DNA of 36,589 nucleotides from an uncultured Prevotellaceae bacterium. GTDB taxonomy: Bacteria > Bacteroidota > Bacteroidia > Bacteroidales > Bacteroidaceae. The notes beneath the pieces were generated by a model, which was given only the letters and a program-made list of their open reading frames with translations, was not told where the DNA came from and searched no databases. Shown here one piece after another: positions 16,732 to 23,749 of this stretch; positions within the stretch are counted from its first letter, which is position 1; the number at the start of each line of letters is the position of its first letter. The translations under genes were made by a program, and so were the position numbers. The DNA lies in contig CADBHI010000034.1 of the NCBI GenBank assembly GCA_902794405.1, positions 1 to 36,589 of the forward strand. Reading direction: 5' to 3'.

Positions 16732-16822
16732 CTAAGATTCTATATATCCTGTATATCAAGGTCTTATATAATTATTCTAGCCTAAGAAGTGGCTCTTGAT
16801 GTGGATTCTCGCCACAAAATTA
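16732..16822 (-). promoter_or_regulatory. Putative CRISPR leader
   Basis: 91-bp A/T-rich segment between the truncated cas2 and the first (leader-proximal) repeat at 16696. It contains a 5-bp hairpin (GTGGC/GCCAC) just after the cas2 stop. No consensus TTTG/TAnnTTTG pair can be read, so the promoter may lie further upstream, for instance in cas2 or cas9. Confidence 0.5.
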
Positions 16823-17050
16823 TTAAAAAAATTCCAATTGGAGAGGTTCTGATGGCACTTTTTTCTTCTTTTCCTTTCCCCAGAAGTTCACGATATCGCT
16901 ATATTGCTTATCTGTCACGCTCAAAATACTCACCATTCCAGTCTCAGGTAATATTGCTTTAACCCGTTTAACATGTACCGTTTGACTTTCGTATGAAGCG
17001 CAATGTCTGATATAGACGGAATACTGCAACATCACAAAACCATCTTTCAT
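16823..17050 (-). pseudogene. cas2: cas2, 5'-truncated remnant
   Basis: The C-terminal two-thirds of a type II Cas2, the structural partner of Cas1 in spacer acquisition. The open part reads MKDGFVMLQYSVYIRHCASYES and ends in a Lys-rich tail (GKEKKKKVPSEPLQLEFF). Upstream of this ATG the same frame still reads FRKNL, the residues that normally precede KDGF in Cas2, so coding sequence continues into the cas9 end and then stops matching. The missing part is the N-terminal strand with the conserved Asp (VFFDLP type), roughly 30-35 residues. The ATG overlaps the cas9 stop (ATGA), so a truncated product could still be made, but it should be unable to function in adaptation. Confidence 0.85.
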
Positions 17051-20000
17051 AAGATTTTTCCTGAATTGTATATCAATCTTCTTATTTCGCCTAAATCGTT
17101 TATCTCAAAGTCAACACTTTGGACAAGAACTCTTATCTGAGAATGAAGCATCTTTATTCCTGGACGGAATTCTTCATTAGACCTATACTCGCCATTCACT
17201 TTTTTAATCTCAGAACTTGGTTTCGCATTTTGATGATGTACCATTTCTATCGTACCATACTCAAACTTTCCTTGAATAACCATCGATGACATTCCCGTCA
17301 CCTTATACAGCCTCTTTTGAAGATTCTTTCTGTCGAGCTCCCACACTTCCTCTGGACTGTTCTCATATAGCAGCACCATTGTACCTATCTTCAATTTGTA
17401 ACGTAGCTCATATCCGCTTTTGCTCTTTAACGGTACAAGTTGGTTGTCCGTTGGTATCCTGTCATTGCTCCTGCGATAGAAGTTAACGGCAGTAATGTTG
17501 TTGACCAGTTCAAACTCCCGTTTTTCCTTGCCTTTTTTATCCTGTCCCACATAGATAGCCATCATGTAGTTACGGTCGTTCTGCACATGATATTGGCGTT
17601 TATACTCATGCTTTGACTGATCTCGCTGTTGGCGGATGTTAATAGGACGTGTAACTGAACCCGTGAAAACACGTACTTTCCTAATAGGTATCTGTTTTGC
17701 CTCGTTCATCCAAATGGTTTCCTCCAAAGCCTTCTTCAGCGAGCCATGAAGCAAAATAGCATTCTCAACCTTTGAGCGAACCTCTTCATCGACAATGTTC
17801 TTAACATCCTTCTCATCTAACCCGTCAAGGCTTTTGCGTACCACGTACTTCACTTCGCCATCCACCTCTATTGCTCCATAATAGGTTTCATTATGCAGCG
17901 AAGCACGAGCCGTATCACCCTGTGTGAGTATCTTGCTGCCTCGACTGTCACGAACATATCGCTTAGCTTGCTTAGGCATATTGTCCTTTGAATAATGGGC
18001 TATTAGTAGTTCGTCTTGAATCTGCTTGATATCGCTGACAAACGACGGCCAAGGTTTCTCAAACTGAGGTTTCTCACCCCTACCAAATTTGTATTCGTCT
18101 GACTGATGATAGAACTGAGCCAGTTTGTCGTATTCTGCTTTGTCAATACATGCAATCGTAATGGCATCAATGCAATGGTGAACATGATTGACTCGCTCTT
18201 TCTTCGTATATTCTTCCTGTATGCCCCACATTTTACGGAAGTCGGACGTTGCGATGCCCTTCACGATATACACCTGCTTGAAGACTGACTTCAGATACAT
18301 TCGGGCATAACGGGAAATAACGCTGATATCCGTACCCTGACGGCGAGAAAAGCCCTCTGGTACTTCCTTCATCGTGAAACGCTGGTATTTGCCTCGCCAA
18401 TAGTCACGTTGCAATGATAATAGATGACGTCTTTTTATCTTAGCATCCTTCTCGTCTTTAGATGATGCCCCTTTGGTACTAATCTTCCTTATCTGCTTGT
18501 CCAATTCCTCATATCGTTCCTTCCAACTGGCTATTCTTTCCAGAATATCTTCATGATTCGTCAGCTGAGAAGGGAGTTTAGTTCGCTTCACATCACGATT
18601 AAAACGATTGCTGCAGAGTGTCAGATTCATCTTGGTACTGTCGCCTCCTGCACTACGCGGTATGGTGTGCTCTATGTCATACAGAGGATTCTCACCTAAG
18701 AATTGATTAATGCCGATTTCTTCTCCTGTATATAGACATTTATGGTTTTGTTCTTCCCATAGCTGATACTTCAGGATGTCGGTATCTGATGGATTGGCAA
18801 CGTACTTTTCTATCTCCTTTCTACATCTCTCCCTATCTTTTTCATTGTCACGCTGCCAAGCCTGGATAGCCGAACGGCGATTGGCATCGTTCAGGTCACG
18901 CGAGAACTCTATATGAATCTTCGTTTCCGGCGTAATCTGCCGTTCCTTCAGTAGAAGGTTGACCACCTTACGTAATCGGAACAGAGAGTGCATAGCCATC
19001 GGATTCTTGACACTGCTGATACGAGGTGAACCTAACTGATAGATGCCTTCGTCATTAGGACGCTGACGTGGATAGAGATCCATCATCGAAGGGTGATAAA
19101 GTTTCTTCAAATCATCGTCACTGACATTGTATCTCTCTTTCAAAAATCCCTTCACACATTGTTCAAGAGTCAATCCGTCTATATTACTCTTGTCGTAGGA
19201 GTGCATCACTTCTATTATCTTTTCTATTGTAGCTTCCCGCACTTCTTTGATACCCCAGATATGTTGAGGCAGCACCTCTACCAGATTGGCAAGGAATACA
19301 GCTTCTGAGTATGTCAAGCCATAGTCGCGCATAAAAGGCAGAATCTTACGAATGGCTTTCAGGCTAAGTGCAGCATAGTCGTTGGGCATAGATATTTTGC
19401 TGAACTTTTCTGCATCCTCGTCATCCAATTGCAGACGGTTGACGGCAAACTCCTTCAGCTTGTCCTCGTCGTCATAGAAGAACAACGCATGCCAAATGTC
19501 ATTCATGATTTGGAAGCGTGTTTTATCCTTTGTAAGGGTATAGACTTCAGATACACCACTCAGCCAATCTTCTCCAAATATTTCCTCCAACTGAGCATTG
19601 ACAATGCTACCTGAAACCTGCGTATCCATCTGGTAATTGAACTTGTAAGGCTTCTCCTCATTACTCTTATAGTAGCAATAGTTATTCTTGCCCGCCAGTT
19701 TCTTTGCAATATCCTCGAAAAGGAATGTCCGCTTAGACTTGCGCTTGAACAAAGGAATGATTCTTTGCTTTTCTTCAGCTGTCAGGTTTCTTTCTGCATT
19801 CTCATAAAGTGTATGTACCTGTACCTTAATATTATTAATGAAAGCATACATTCGGAAATCCTCATATAAAGGATGCGACGAGGGACAACGAGACTTGCCT
19901 TTTTCAAACGTACATGTTCCAACCTGACCCTTCTGCGACTTCAATGGTCGCTGGTCGAAAATGACCTTTTCCAGATCCTTGGCCAGCTTCTCGTCAAGTT

Positions 20001-20682
20001 CCTGCTTGGCACAAATAGCGTGGAACTCTTTCAGATAGTGTTCCTTGCGGGCTGTATAATGATTCCTTATTTTCTTTCCCTCCCGATATAGCTGATAGAA
20101 ATATTCACCCAGATACTCACAACCTGCCGCTTTCATTTCCTCAGTCAACGTGCTAATGCCTTCCTTCACAGCACCCTCTGACTCCTTTGTCGTTTCCTTG
20201 CGGTTGCTGAGGAAACCCCTTCTTTGATTCAGGTGATATAATGCACGTCCCAAGATATAACGTTGAGTAACGTCTGTCAGATCCAGCTTCTGTGTTAAGC
20301 AGATGTACCTGAACTTATAAGGATTGACATTGGCCTTATCCTCAGTACGCTGCCACTCCATAAACAAATCATTTTTCGGATAGACTTTCTTTAGCCTCCA
20401 TTCTCGCAAGCTCGACTTTTCCAGAGGAGGACACAAGTGATTATCACACAACACGGCCAACAGTCTTATCTTTCTTATTTTCCGTCGCCAATAGTGTTTA
20501 CGAACAGAGCGATGTTCAGTACGCTCTGAAGCCTTCGATGACTCGATACCTTTCTCTATCTTAACACCTTCAGAGAAAATGTTAGTACCTTTAGCAATGA
20601 GTTGAGTACAACCTTCTTCCTTATCTACAATAGCCCATCCAAGACTATTTGTACCAGTGTCAATTCCCAGTATTCTTTCCAT
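17047..20682 (-). CDS. cas9: Type II-C Cas9 endonuclease
   Basis: RNA-guided DNA nuclease, 1211 residues. RuvC-I is ILGIDTGTNSLGWAIVD with D8. The Arg-rich bridge helix follows (RTEHRSVRKHYWRRKIRKIR). RuvC-II is IHIEFSRDLND with E592. The HNH domain has DIEHTIPRSAGGDS with H672 and a downstream SNRFNRD. RuvC-III is HHCIDAITIA with H836 and D839. All catalytic positions are present, so cleavage should work. The C-terminal PAM-interacting region ends with VLVQSVDFEINDLGEI, a typical end for Bacteroidota Cas9. The final residues (about NSGKIL) are encoded by cas2 sequence read out of frame, showing that a deletion joined the two genes. Other Bacteroidota enzymes I know are longer (about 1350-1430), so this is a compact member. 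It is expressed from its own promoter at 20712-20742. Confidence 0.96.
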   Translation of the reverse strand: MERILGIDTGTNSLGWAIVDKEEGCTQLIAKGTNIFSEGVKIEKGIESSKASERTEHRSVRKHYWRRKIRKIRLLAVLCDNHLCPPLEKSSLREWRLKKVYPKNDLFMEWQRTEDKANVNPYKFRYICLTQKLDLTDVTQRYILGRALYHLNQRRGFLSNRKETTKESEGAVKEGISTLTEEMKAAGCEYLGEYFYQLYREGKKIRNHYTARKEHYLKEFHAICAKQELDEKLAKDLEKVIFDQRPLKSQKGQVGTCTFEKGKSRCPSSHPLYEDFRMYAFINNIKVQVHTLYENAERNLTAEEKQRIIPLFKRKSKRTFLFEDIAKKLAGKNNYCYYKSNEEKPYKFNYQMDTQVSGSIVNAQLEEIFGEDWLSGVSEVYTLTKDKTRFQIMNDIWHALFFYDDEDKLKEFAVNRLQLDDEDAEKFSKISMPNDYAALSLKAIRKILPFMRDYGLTYSEAVFLANLVEVLPQHIWGIKEVREATIEKIIEVMHSYDKSNIDGLTLEQCVKGFLKERYNVSDDDLKKLYHPSMMDLYPRQRPNDEGIYQLGSPRISSVKNPMAMHSLFRLRKVVNLLLKERQITPETKIHIEFSRDLNDANRRSAIQAWQRDNEKDRERCRKEIEKYVANPSDTDILKYQLWEEQNHKCLYTGEEIGINQFLGENPLYDIEHTIPRSAGGDSTKMNLTLCSNRFNRDVKRTKLPSQLTNHEDILERIASWKERYEELDKQIRKISTKGASSKDEKDAKIKRRHLLSLQRDYWRGKYQRFTMKEVPEGFSRRQGTDISVISRYARMYLKSVFKQVYIVKGIATSDFRKMWGIQEEYTKKERVNHVHHCIDAITIACIDKAEYDKLAQFYHQSDEYKFGRGEKPQFEKPWPSFVSDIKQIQDELLIAHYSKDNMPKQAKRYVRDSRGSKILTQGDTARASLHNETYYGAIEVDGEVKYVVRKSLDGLDEKDVKNIVDEEVRSKVENAILLHGSLKKALEETIWMNEAKQIPIRKVRVFTGSVTRPINIRQQRDQSKHEYKRQYHVQNDRNYMMAIYVGQDKKGKEKREFELVNNITAVNFYRRSNDRIPTDNQLVPLKSKSGYELRYKLKIGTMVLLYENSPEEVWELDRKNLQKRLYKVTGMSSMVIQGKFEYGTIEMVHHQNAKPSSEIKKVNGEYRSNEEFRPGIKMLHSQIRVLVQSVDFEINDLGEIRRLIYNSGKIL

Positions 20683-20711
20683 GAGTAGTAATATTATGTT
20701 AAAAAGTGCGG

Positions 20712-20742
20712 TAAAGGTACAAATAAATTTTGAAGTAACAAA
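20712..20742 (-). promoter_or_regulatory. Promoter of cas9
   Basis: On the minus strand: TTTG (20739-20742), 19 nt, then TACCTTTA (20712-20719), one mismatch from consensus in the last position. It lies 30 nt before the cas9 ATG and interleaves with the divergent tracrRNA promoter. Confidence 0.75.
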
Positions 20743-20759
20743 ATATTTTTCTAATTTTG
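20729..20759 (+). promoter_or_regulatory. Promoter of the tracrRNA
   Basis: TTTG (20729-20732), 19 nt, then TAATTTTG (20752-20759), a perfect match to the Bacteroidota consensus. Transcription should begin about 7 nt beyond the box, near 20767, right at the start of the anti-repeat. Confidence 0.85.
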
Positions 20760-20766
20760 CACCCAG

Positions 20767-20849
20767 TAAGATTTCCTACATCTTATCACAATAAGGCCCA
20801 TTAGGCCGAAGGGTAAAACCTATACTCCCGCTTCGGTGGGAGTTTTTTT
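20767..20849 (+). ncRNA. tracrRNA
   Basis: About 83 nt, divergent from cas9. The anti-repeat TTTCCTACATCTTATCACAA (20773-20792) pairs with the first 20 nt of the crRNA-sense repeat through a 2-nt internal mismatch and two G-U pairs. It is followed by a nexus-like segment (GGCC, CATTA, GGCC), then CGAAGGGTAAAACC, and ends in a terminator with stem ACTCCCGC and GTGGGAGT, TTCG loop and seven T (20824-20849). A consensus promoter lies at the expected distance. Pairing, promoter and terminator agree, so the call is firm although the exact 5' end is inferred. Confidence 0.9.
20824..20849 (+). terminator. Terminator of the tracrRNA
   Basis: 8-bp stem with one G-U pair, TTCG tetraloop and a run of seven T: a textbook rho-independent terminator. 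It ends 24 nt before copy 3 of the dispersed repeat. Confidence 0.9.
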
Positions 20850-20873
20850 ATGAATTTTTAGGAGGTAACGGAA

Positions 20874-20928
20874 TCATCAGGATTCAGCCGACGCAGCACT
20901 ATTCTGCTGCCAGAGTGAGACGCTGACC
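20874..20928 (+). repeat. Dispersed direct repeat, copy 3 (right edge of the CRISPR-Cas9 locus)
   Basis: 55 bp in the same orientation as copies 1 and 2; 50 of 55 positions match copy 1, counted by eye. It lies just beyond the tracrRNA terminator, so copies 2 and 3 enclose the array, cas2 remnant, cas9 and tracrRNA exactly. Confidence 0.85.
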
Positions 20929-20957
20929 TGTCCCCACTGTTCTTTTCATTGCTCTTC

Positions 20958-21129
20958 CTACTTTACGATCTCCTAATGGCCACCTTTCGCTCCGCCTATG
21001 CGCTGAATCATGTTATCGGCTCGCAGCTGGCGGACAATCTTCTTGACGCCGCTTTCTGACAATCCTGTTTCATCTTACATCTCCTTAATGGTAACAGAAG
21101 GATTGCGGCGCATAGCTGCAAGGATTTTC
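20958..21129 (-). pseudogene. Winged-helix C-terminal fragment of a Fic-type protein
   Basis: Minus-strand translation gives KILAAMRRNPSVTIKEM, a stop, then DETGLSESGVKKIVRQLR and finally GGH, a stop and EIVK before the true end. This is a winged-helix domain like the C-terminus of the intact Fic gene at 22041, which ends GHWEIVK. Two in-frame stops (one replacing the Trp codon) make it dead. The last 30 bp and the bases after it match the intact gene closely (20951-20982 against 22031-22062). It abuts the Bro-N gene stop directly. No N-terminal part is left. Confidence 0.75.
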
Positions 21130-21132
21130 TGG

Positions 21133-21972
21133 TTATTTCTCCTCTTCCTCGTTATTTGGCAACAGGTAGTCGCTGGCCTTGACCTCGGATATGACAGACC
21201 GTCCAAGTTTGCTTTCCAACTGGTTACGGGCTGCTTTTGCCACGCTGCCACCTTCTTTGGCAACCTTAGTCTGCTGCATGTAGCCCTTGGGATTGCGCTG
21301 CTTTGAAAGCTCTGTGGTCGAAGCCTCTGCCAGTATATTAAGGGCGATTTCCAGATTGGTCATATTGTCTCGCAGGTTTTCCTTCTTCAACCCCTTGAAA
21401 TGCTTGTATTGCTTGGTGGTGAATCCGCTCCATTCGCGAGTAATGATATCTGTCAAGGATGCATATTCCAACCCTTCATGCACACCAGTCCGTTGCCACT
21501 CATCTGTCAGTTCCTTGCGTACCTCTATGCTTTTGATGCGCTGATTAATCCAAGCGTCAGTATAGCCCAAACGCTTATAGTCAACAATGGCCTGGTCAAT
21601 ACTCTTCTCAGGGTCTTGCATCTGGTCTATACGCTGACTGGCAACCTGTGCCATCCATTGCTTAAATGGTTCGGCTTTAGGCGAAGGAATGGATTGAATT
21701 AGTCGGAAAAGTTGCTCAGTGTCAGCAACATCTGTAAGGCGCATCTTACCATCGTCTGCACGAAGTTTCAACTGGTTACAATTTGTAACCGTTTCATTTC
21801 CTTCCTTTAAAAGTCTGTGTTTCAAGACTTTCCAATAGTTACGAGGATTAGGACTGTCTGTTAGCACAGCACACACATCTATAATAGAAAAATACCATTG
21901 CTCCTTCTCATCGTCCCACACCGTGCGGACTTTCTTTTCTTCAAAGAGCTTTATTGCTTGTTTCTTTGTCAT
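21133..21972 (-). CDS. Bro-N / DinD-like protein
   Basis: 279 residues. The N-terminal Bro-N domain is readable as VRTVWDDEKEQWYFSIIDVCAVLTDSPNPRNYWKVLKHRL, the domain of baculovirus and phage BRO and antirepressor proteins, which binds DNA. The C-terminal half (GFTTKQYKHFKGLKKENLRDNMTNLEIALNILAE, then AKEGGSVAKAARNQLESKLGRSVIS) resembles E. coli DinD, a damage-inducible protein that inhibits RecA filaments. Such stand-alone proteins are common in Bacteroidota accessory regions. Regulation and target are not visible here. It sits between a Fic gene and a Fic-like remnant, next to the CRISPR locus. Confidence 0.82.
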   Translation of the reverse strand: MTKKQAIKLFEEKKVRTVWDDEKEQWYFSIIDVCAVLTDSPNPRNYWKVLKHRLLKEGNETVTNCNQLKLRADDGKMRLTDVADTEQLFRLIQSIPSPKAEPFKQWMAQVASQRIDQMQDPEKSIDQAIVDYKRLGYTDAWINQRIKSIEVRKELTDEWQRTGVHEGLEYASLTDIITREWSGFTTKQYKHFKGLKKENLRDNMTNLEIALNILAEASTTELSKQRNPKGYMQQTKVAKEGGSVAKAARNQLESKLGRSVISEVKASDYLLPNNEEEEK

Positions 21973-22040
21973 ATCCTTACACTTTATAATTCACTATCCA
22001 TTGCGTCATCATCGTCACTTCCACACTTCCAAACCTCTTC

Positions 22041-23060
22041 CTACTTTACGATCTCCCAATGACCAGTCTTGTCACTTCCATGTCGGGTGATAATTCCAAG
22101 GTCGCGGAATTTCTTTAGCTGTTTCTCCACACCGCGCTTAGTCAATCCTATCTGTGCTGCTATGTTTTCAGCAGACAAGGATGGATTGGATGCCAAAAGC
22201 AACAAGACCTTTCTTTCATTTACGCCGAACTTTACACCGAACTTTACACCGAACTCTTTCCCGAACTTTACATCGAACTCGTCATCAGTATTTGGCAAAG
22301 GATTGCCCTGGTGCTCTTTCAGCGTCTTATAGATCTCTCCCAGCATAAAGTCAATGAATGGACCAGATTGACCTGCATTAGTGCTGGCAGTTATGGCATC
22401 ATAATACTGTTGCTGATTGCTATAGACCATGTTCTCTACAGGCAGATGCTCAAACAGAGGATGAAGCTTGCCAAGTATCAGCGACTGCCACAGGCGTCCA
22501 GTACGTCCATTACCATCGATAAAGGGATGGATAAATTCAAATTCATAATGGAACACACAGGAACGGATGAGCAGATGGTCCTTAGAGCGCTTCAGCCAAT
22601 CAAAAAGGTCGCCCATCAGCATAGGGACGCGATCGGCAGGAGGTGCCAGATGTACCAACCCTTTCTCACCAAACACGCCTACGCCACCTCTGCGGTAGTG
22701 TCCTGCATTATCCACGAGAGCCTGCATCATCACACCGTGCGCCTTCAGTAAGTCTTTCTCCTTGAAGGCATCGAGCGTAGGATACAACTCGTAGGTCTTG
22801 ATGGCATTCTTTACTTCCTGAATCTGACGGATGGGCGCCACCACGTTCTTGCCATCGATGATGTCGCGCACCTCATCCTCTGAGAGTGTGTTGCCCTCAA
22901 TAGCCAGAGAGGAATGAATAGTTTTAATACGGTTTGCTTTGCGAAGCCGCAGACCGTCCTCCTGTTCCAACCGAATGGCATAACGCTCTATCTGGGCAGA
23001 AATCTCTGCTATCAGATTGATGGCCTCGGCACTAACTGTGAATGGTGGTATATAGCTCAT
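22041..23060 (-). CDS. Fic-family AMP-transferase-like protein with C-terminal winged helix
   Basis: 339 residues. An N-terminal helix holds the inhibitory motif SLAIEGN (S51, E55, G56), which blocks ATP binding in class II Fic proteins. The Fic core has HPFIDGNGRTGR with catalytic H178. A linker of VKFG-type repeats (FDVKFGKEFGVKFGVKFG, about residues 259-278) follows, encoded by five 12-bp tandem units. The C-terminus is a winged helix (ERKVLLLLASNPSLSAENIAAQIGLTKRGVEKQLKKFRDLGII). Fic proteins transfer AMP or related groups to Tyr, Thr or Ser of target proteins; a fused winged helix suggests self-regulation of transcription. Start ATG 23060 is 33 nt beyond a consensus -7 box. Confidence 0.9.
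   Translation of the reverse strand: MSYIPPFTVSAEAINLIAEISAQIERYAIRLEQEDGLRLRKANRIKTIHSSLAIEGNTLSEDEVRDIIDGKNVVAPIRQIQEVKNAIKTYELYPTLDAFKEKDLLKAHGVMMQALVDNAGHYRRGGVGVFGEKGLVHLAPPADRVPMLMGDLFDWLKRSKDHLLIRSCVFHYEFEFIHPFIDGNGRTGRLWQSLILGKLHPLFEHLPVENMVYSNQQQYYDAITASTNAGQSGPFIDFMLGEIYKTLKEHQGNPLPNTDDEFDVKFGKEFGVKFGVKFGVNERKVLLLLASNPSLSAENIAAQIGLTKRGVEKQLKKFRDLGIITRHGSDKTGHWEIVK
22225..22284 (+). repeat. 12-bp tandem repeat in the Fic linker
   Basis: Five consecutive 12-bp units based on CCGAACTTTACA (plus strand); the third and fifth have diverged. The unit is a multiple of three, so gain or loss of units changes linker length by four residues without breaking the frame. Confidence 0.85.
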
Positions 23061-23093
23061 TGTAGTTTTGCGATTATTAGCCGATATTTAGGT

Positions 23094-23102
23094 GCAAAGA
23101 TA
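23094..23102 (-). promoter_or_regulatory. Promoter -7 box of the Fic gene
   Basis: On the minus strand TATCTTTGC lies 33 nt before the ATG at 23060. A TTG-like -33 element lies about 23 nt upstream, looser than consensus. Confidence 0.6.
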
Positions 23103-23250
23103 CAAAAAAATATCGAGAATATTCACAATATTGCACATTAATTTCTATATTATTCAATAAAACAGCATTATTTCAATGGCTATTTATCGATTTGTTCCAT
23201 AAACAATATTTCTCCGCTATGCGGTATAAGTAACTGACTGTCAAGATTAT

Positions 23251-23610
23251 CATGGCGGAGGAATTTTTGGGGGACGGAACTTGGAATGTGGAGGACGGGA
23301 ATGAAGGTGTATTGGGGAGGGATGAGGGGCTGCTAACGGAGGAAGAGGGGACAGTAAAAGGATGGAAAGGAGGCAGTAAACGGATCTGTGACTTAAGTCG
23401 GGAGGTGTTAGAACATAAGTCGAGAGATACTGCGACATAAGTGGTAGATAGCTGGAACTTAAGTGGCAGGTTCGTTTAGAGGGTGCATAGGGGTCGTTTA
23501 GTGGGCACAGGGCATGAGTAAAAACGGCATGAAAAAATGGTGAAGGTTCGGAGTGAAGAGTGAAAGCAGAAAGTTTCAAAAAGTGAGAGATAAGAAAATT
23601 GCTCCGCCAT
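23251..23610. mobile_element. Candidate 360-bp non-autonomous element with terminal inverted repeats
   Basis: Both ends carry the same 16-nt inverted sequence, ATGGCGGAGGAATTTT at 23251 and its reverse complement, with one difference, at 23595-23610. The interior is strongly purine-rich on the plus strand, unlike its neighbours, and has no credible gene; the short frames on each strand look like composition artefacts. A third copy of the end (ATGGCGGAGCAATTTT) stands at 23642-23657 and forms a long-stem hairpin with the right end. No clear target-site duplication can be seen. The other parts of 23061-23749 show only the Fic promoter and A/T-rich sequence. Confidence 0.5.
23391..23466 (+). repeat. 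Four direct repeats with exact 22-bp spacing
   Basis: ACTTAAGT or ACATAAGT followed by SG starts at 23391, 23413, 23435 and 23457, always 22 bp apart, that is about two turns of the helix. ACTTAAGT is itself a palindrome. The sequence between units is not conserved, which argues for protein-binding sites rather than a simple tandem duplication. Confidence 0.7.
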
Positions 23611-23749
23611 TAATTAACTGAAATCCAAAGACTTACATCTGATGGCGGAGCAATTTTTAAATTAACTTTATTGGTTATGATAGGGAACTAACCTACTTGG
23701 TAGCGAGCCAGGAGGCTTAAATGTGAGAAGTGAATCCTATAAAGTGGAT

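Noticed and set aside
15580-16785. Several open frames through the CRISPR array
   Set aside because: Created by the near 66-nt repeat-spacer period, which keeps the same peptide (CLSVYSYIKPQ and similar) recurring; not proteins.
20767-20849. Riboswitch-like leader for the Bro-N/Fic side instead of a tracrRNA
   Set aside because: The segment pairs with the CRISPR repeat over 20 nt, has its own terminator and points at genes on the opposite strand, so the tracrRNA explanation is sufficient.
14185-20928. Complete integrative element carrying the CRISPR locus
   Set aside because: No integrase, excisionase or relaxase can be found between the repeats, so only a passive cassette is supported.
23250-23579. 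109-codon minus-strand and 62-codon plus-strand frames in the purine-rich segment
   Set aside because: Pro/Ser/Leu-rich or Gly/Glu-rich translations follow from base skew; no start signal or motif.
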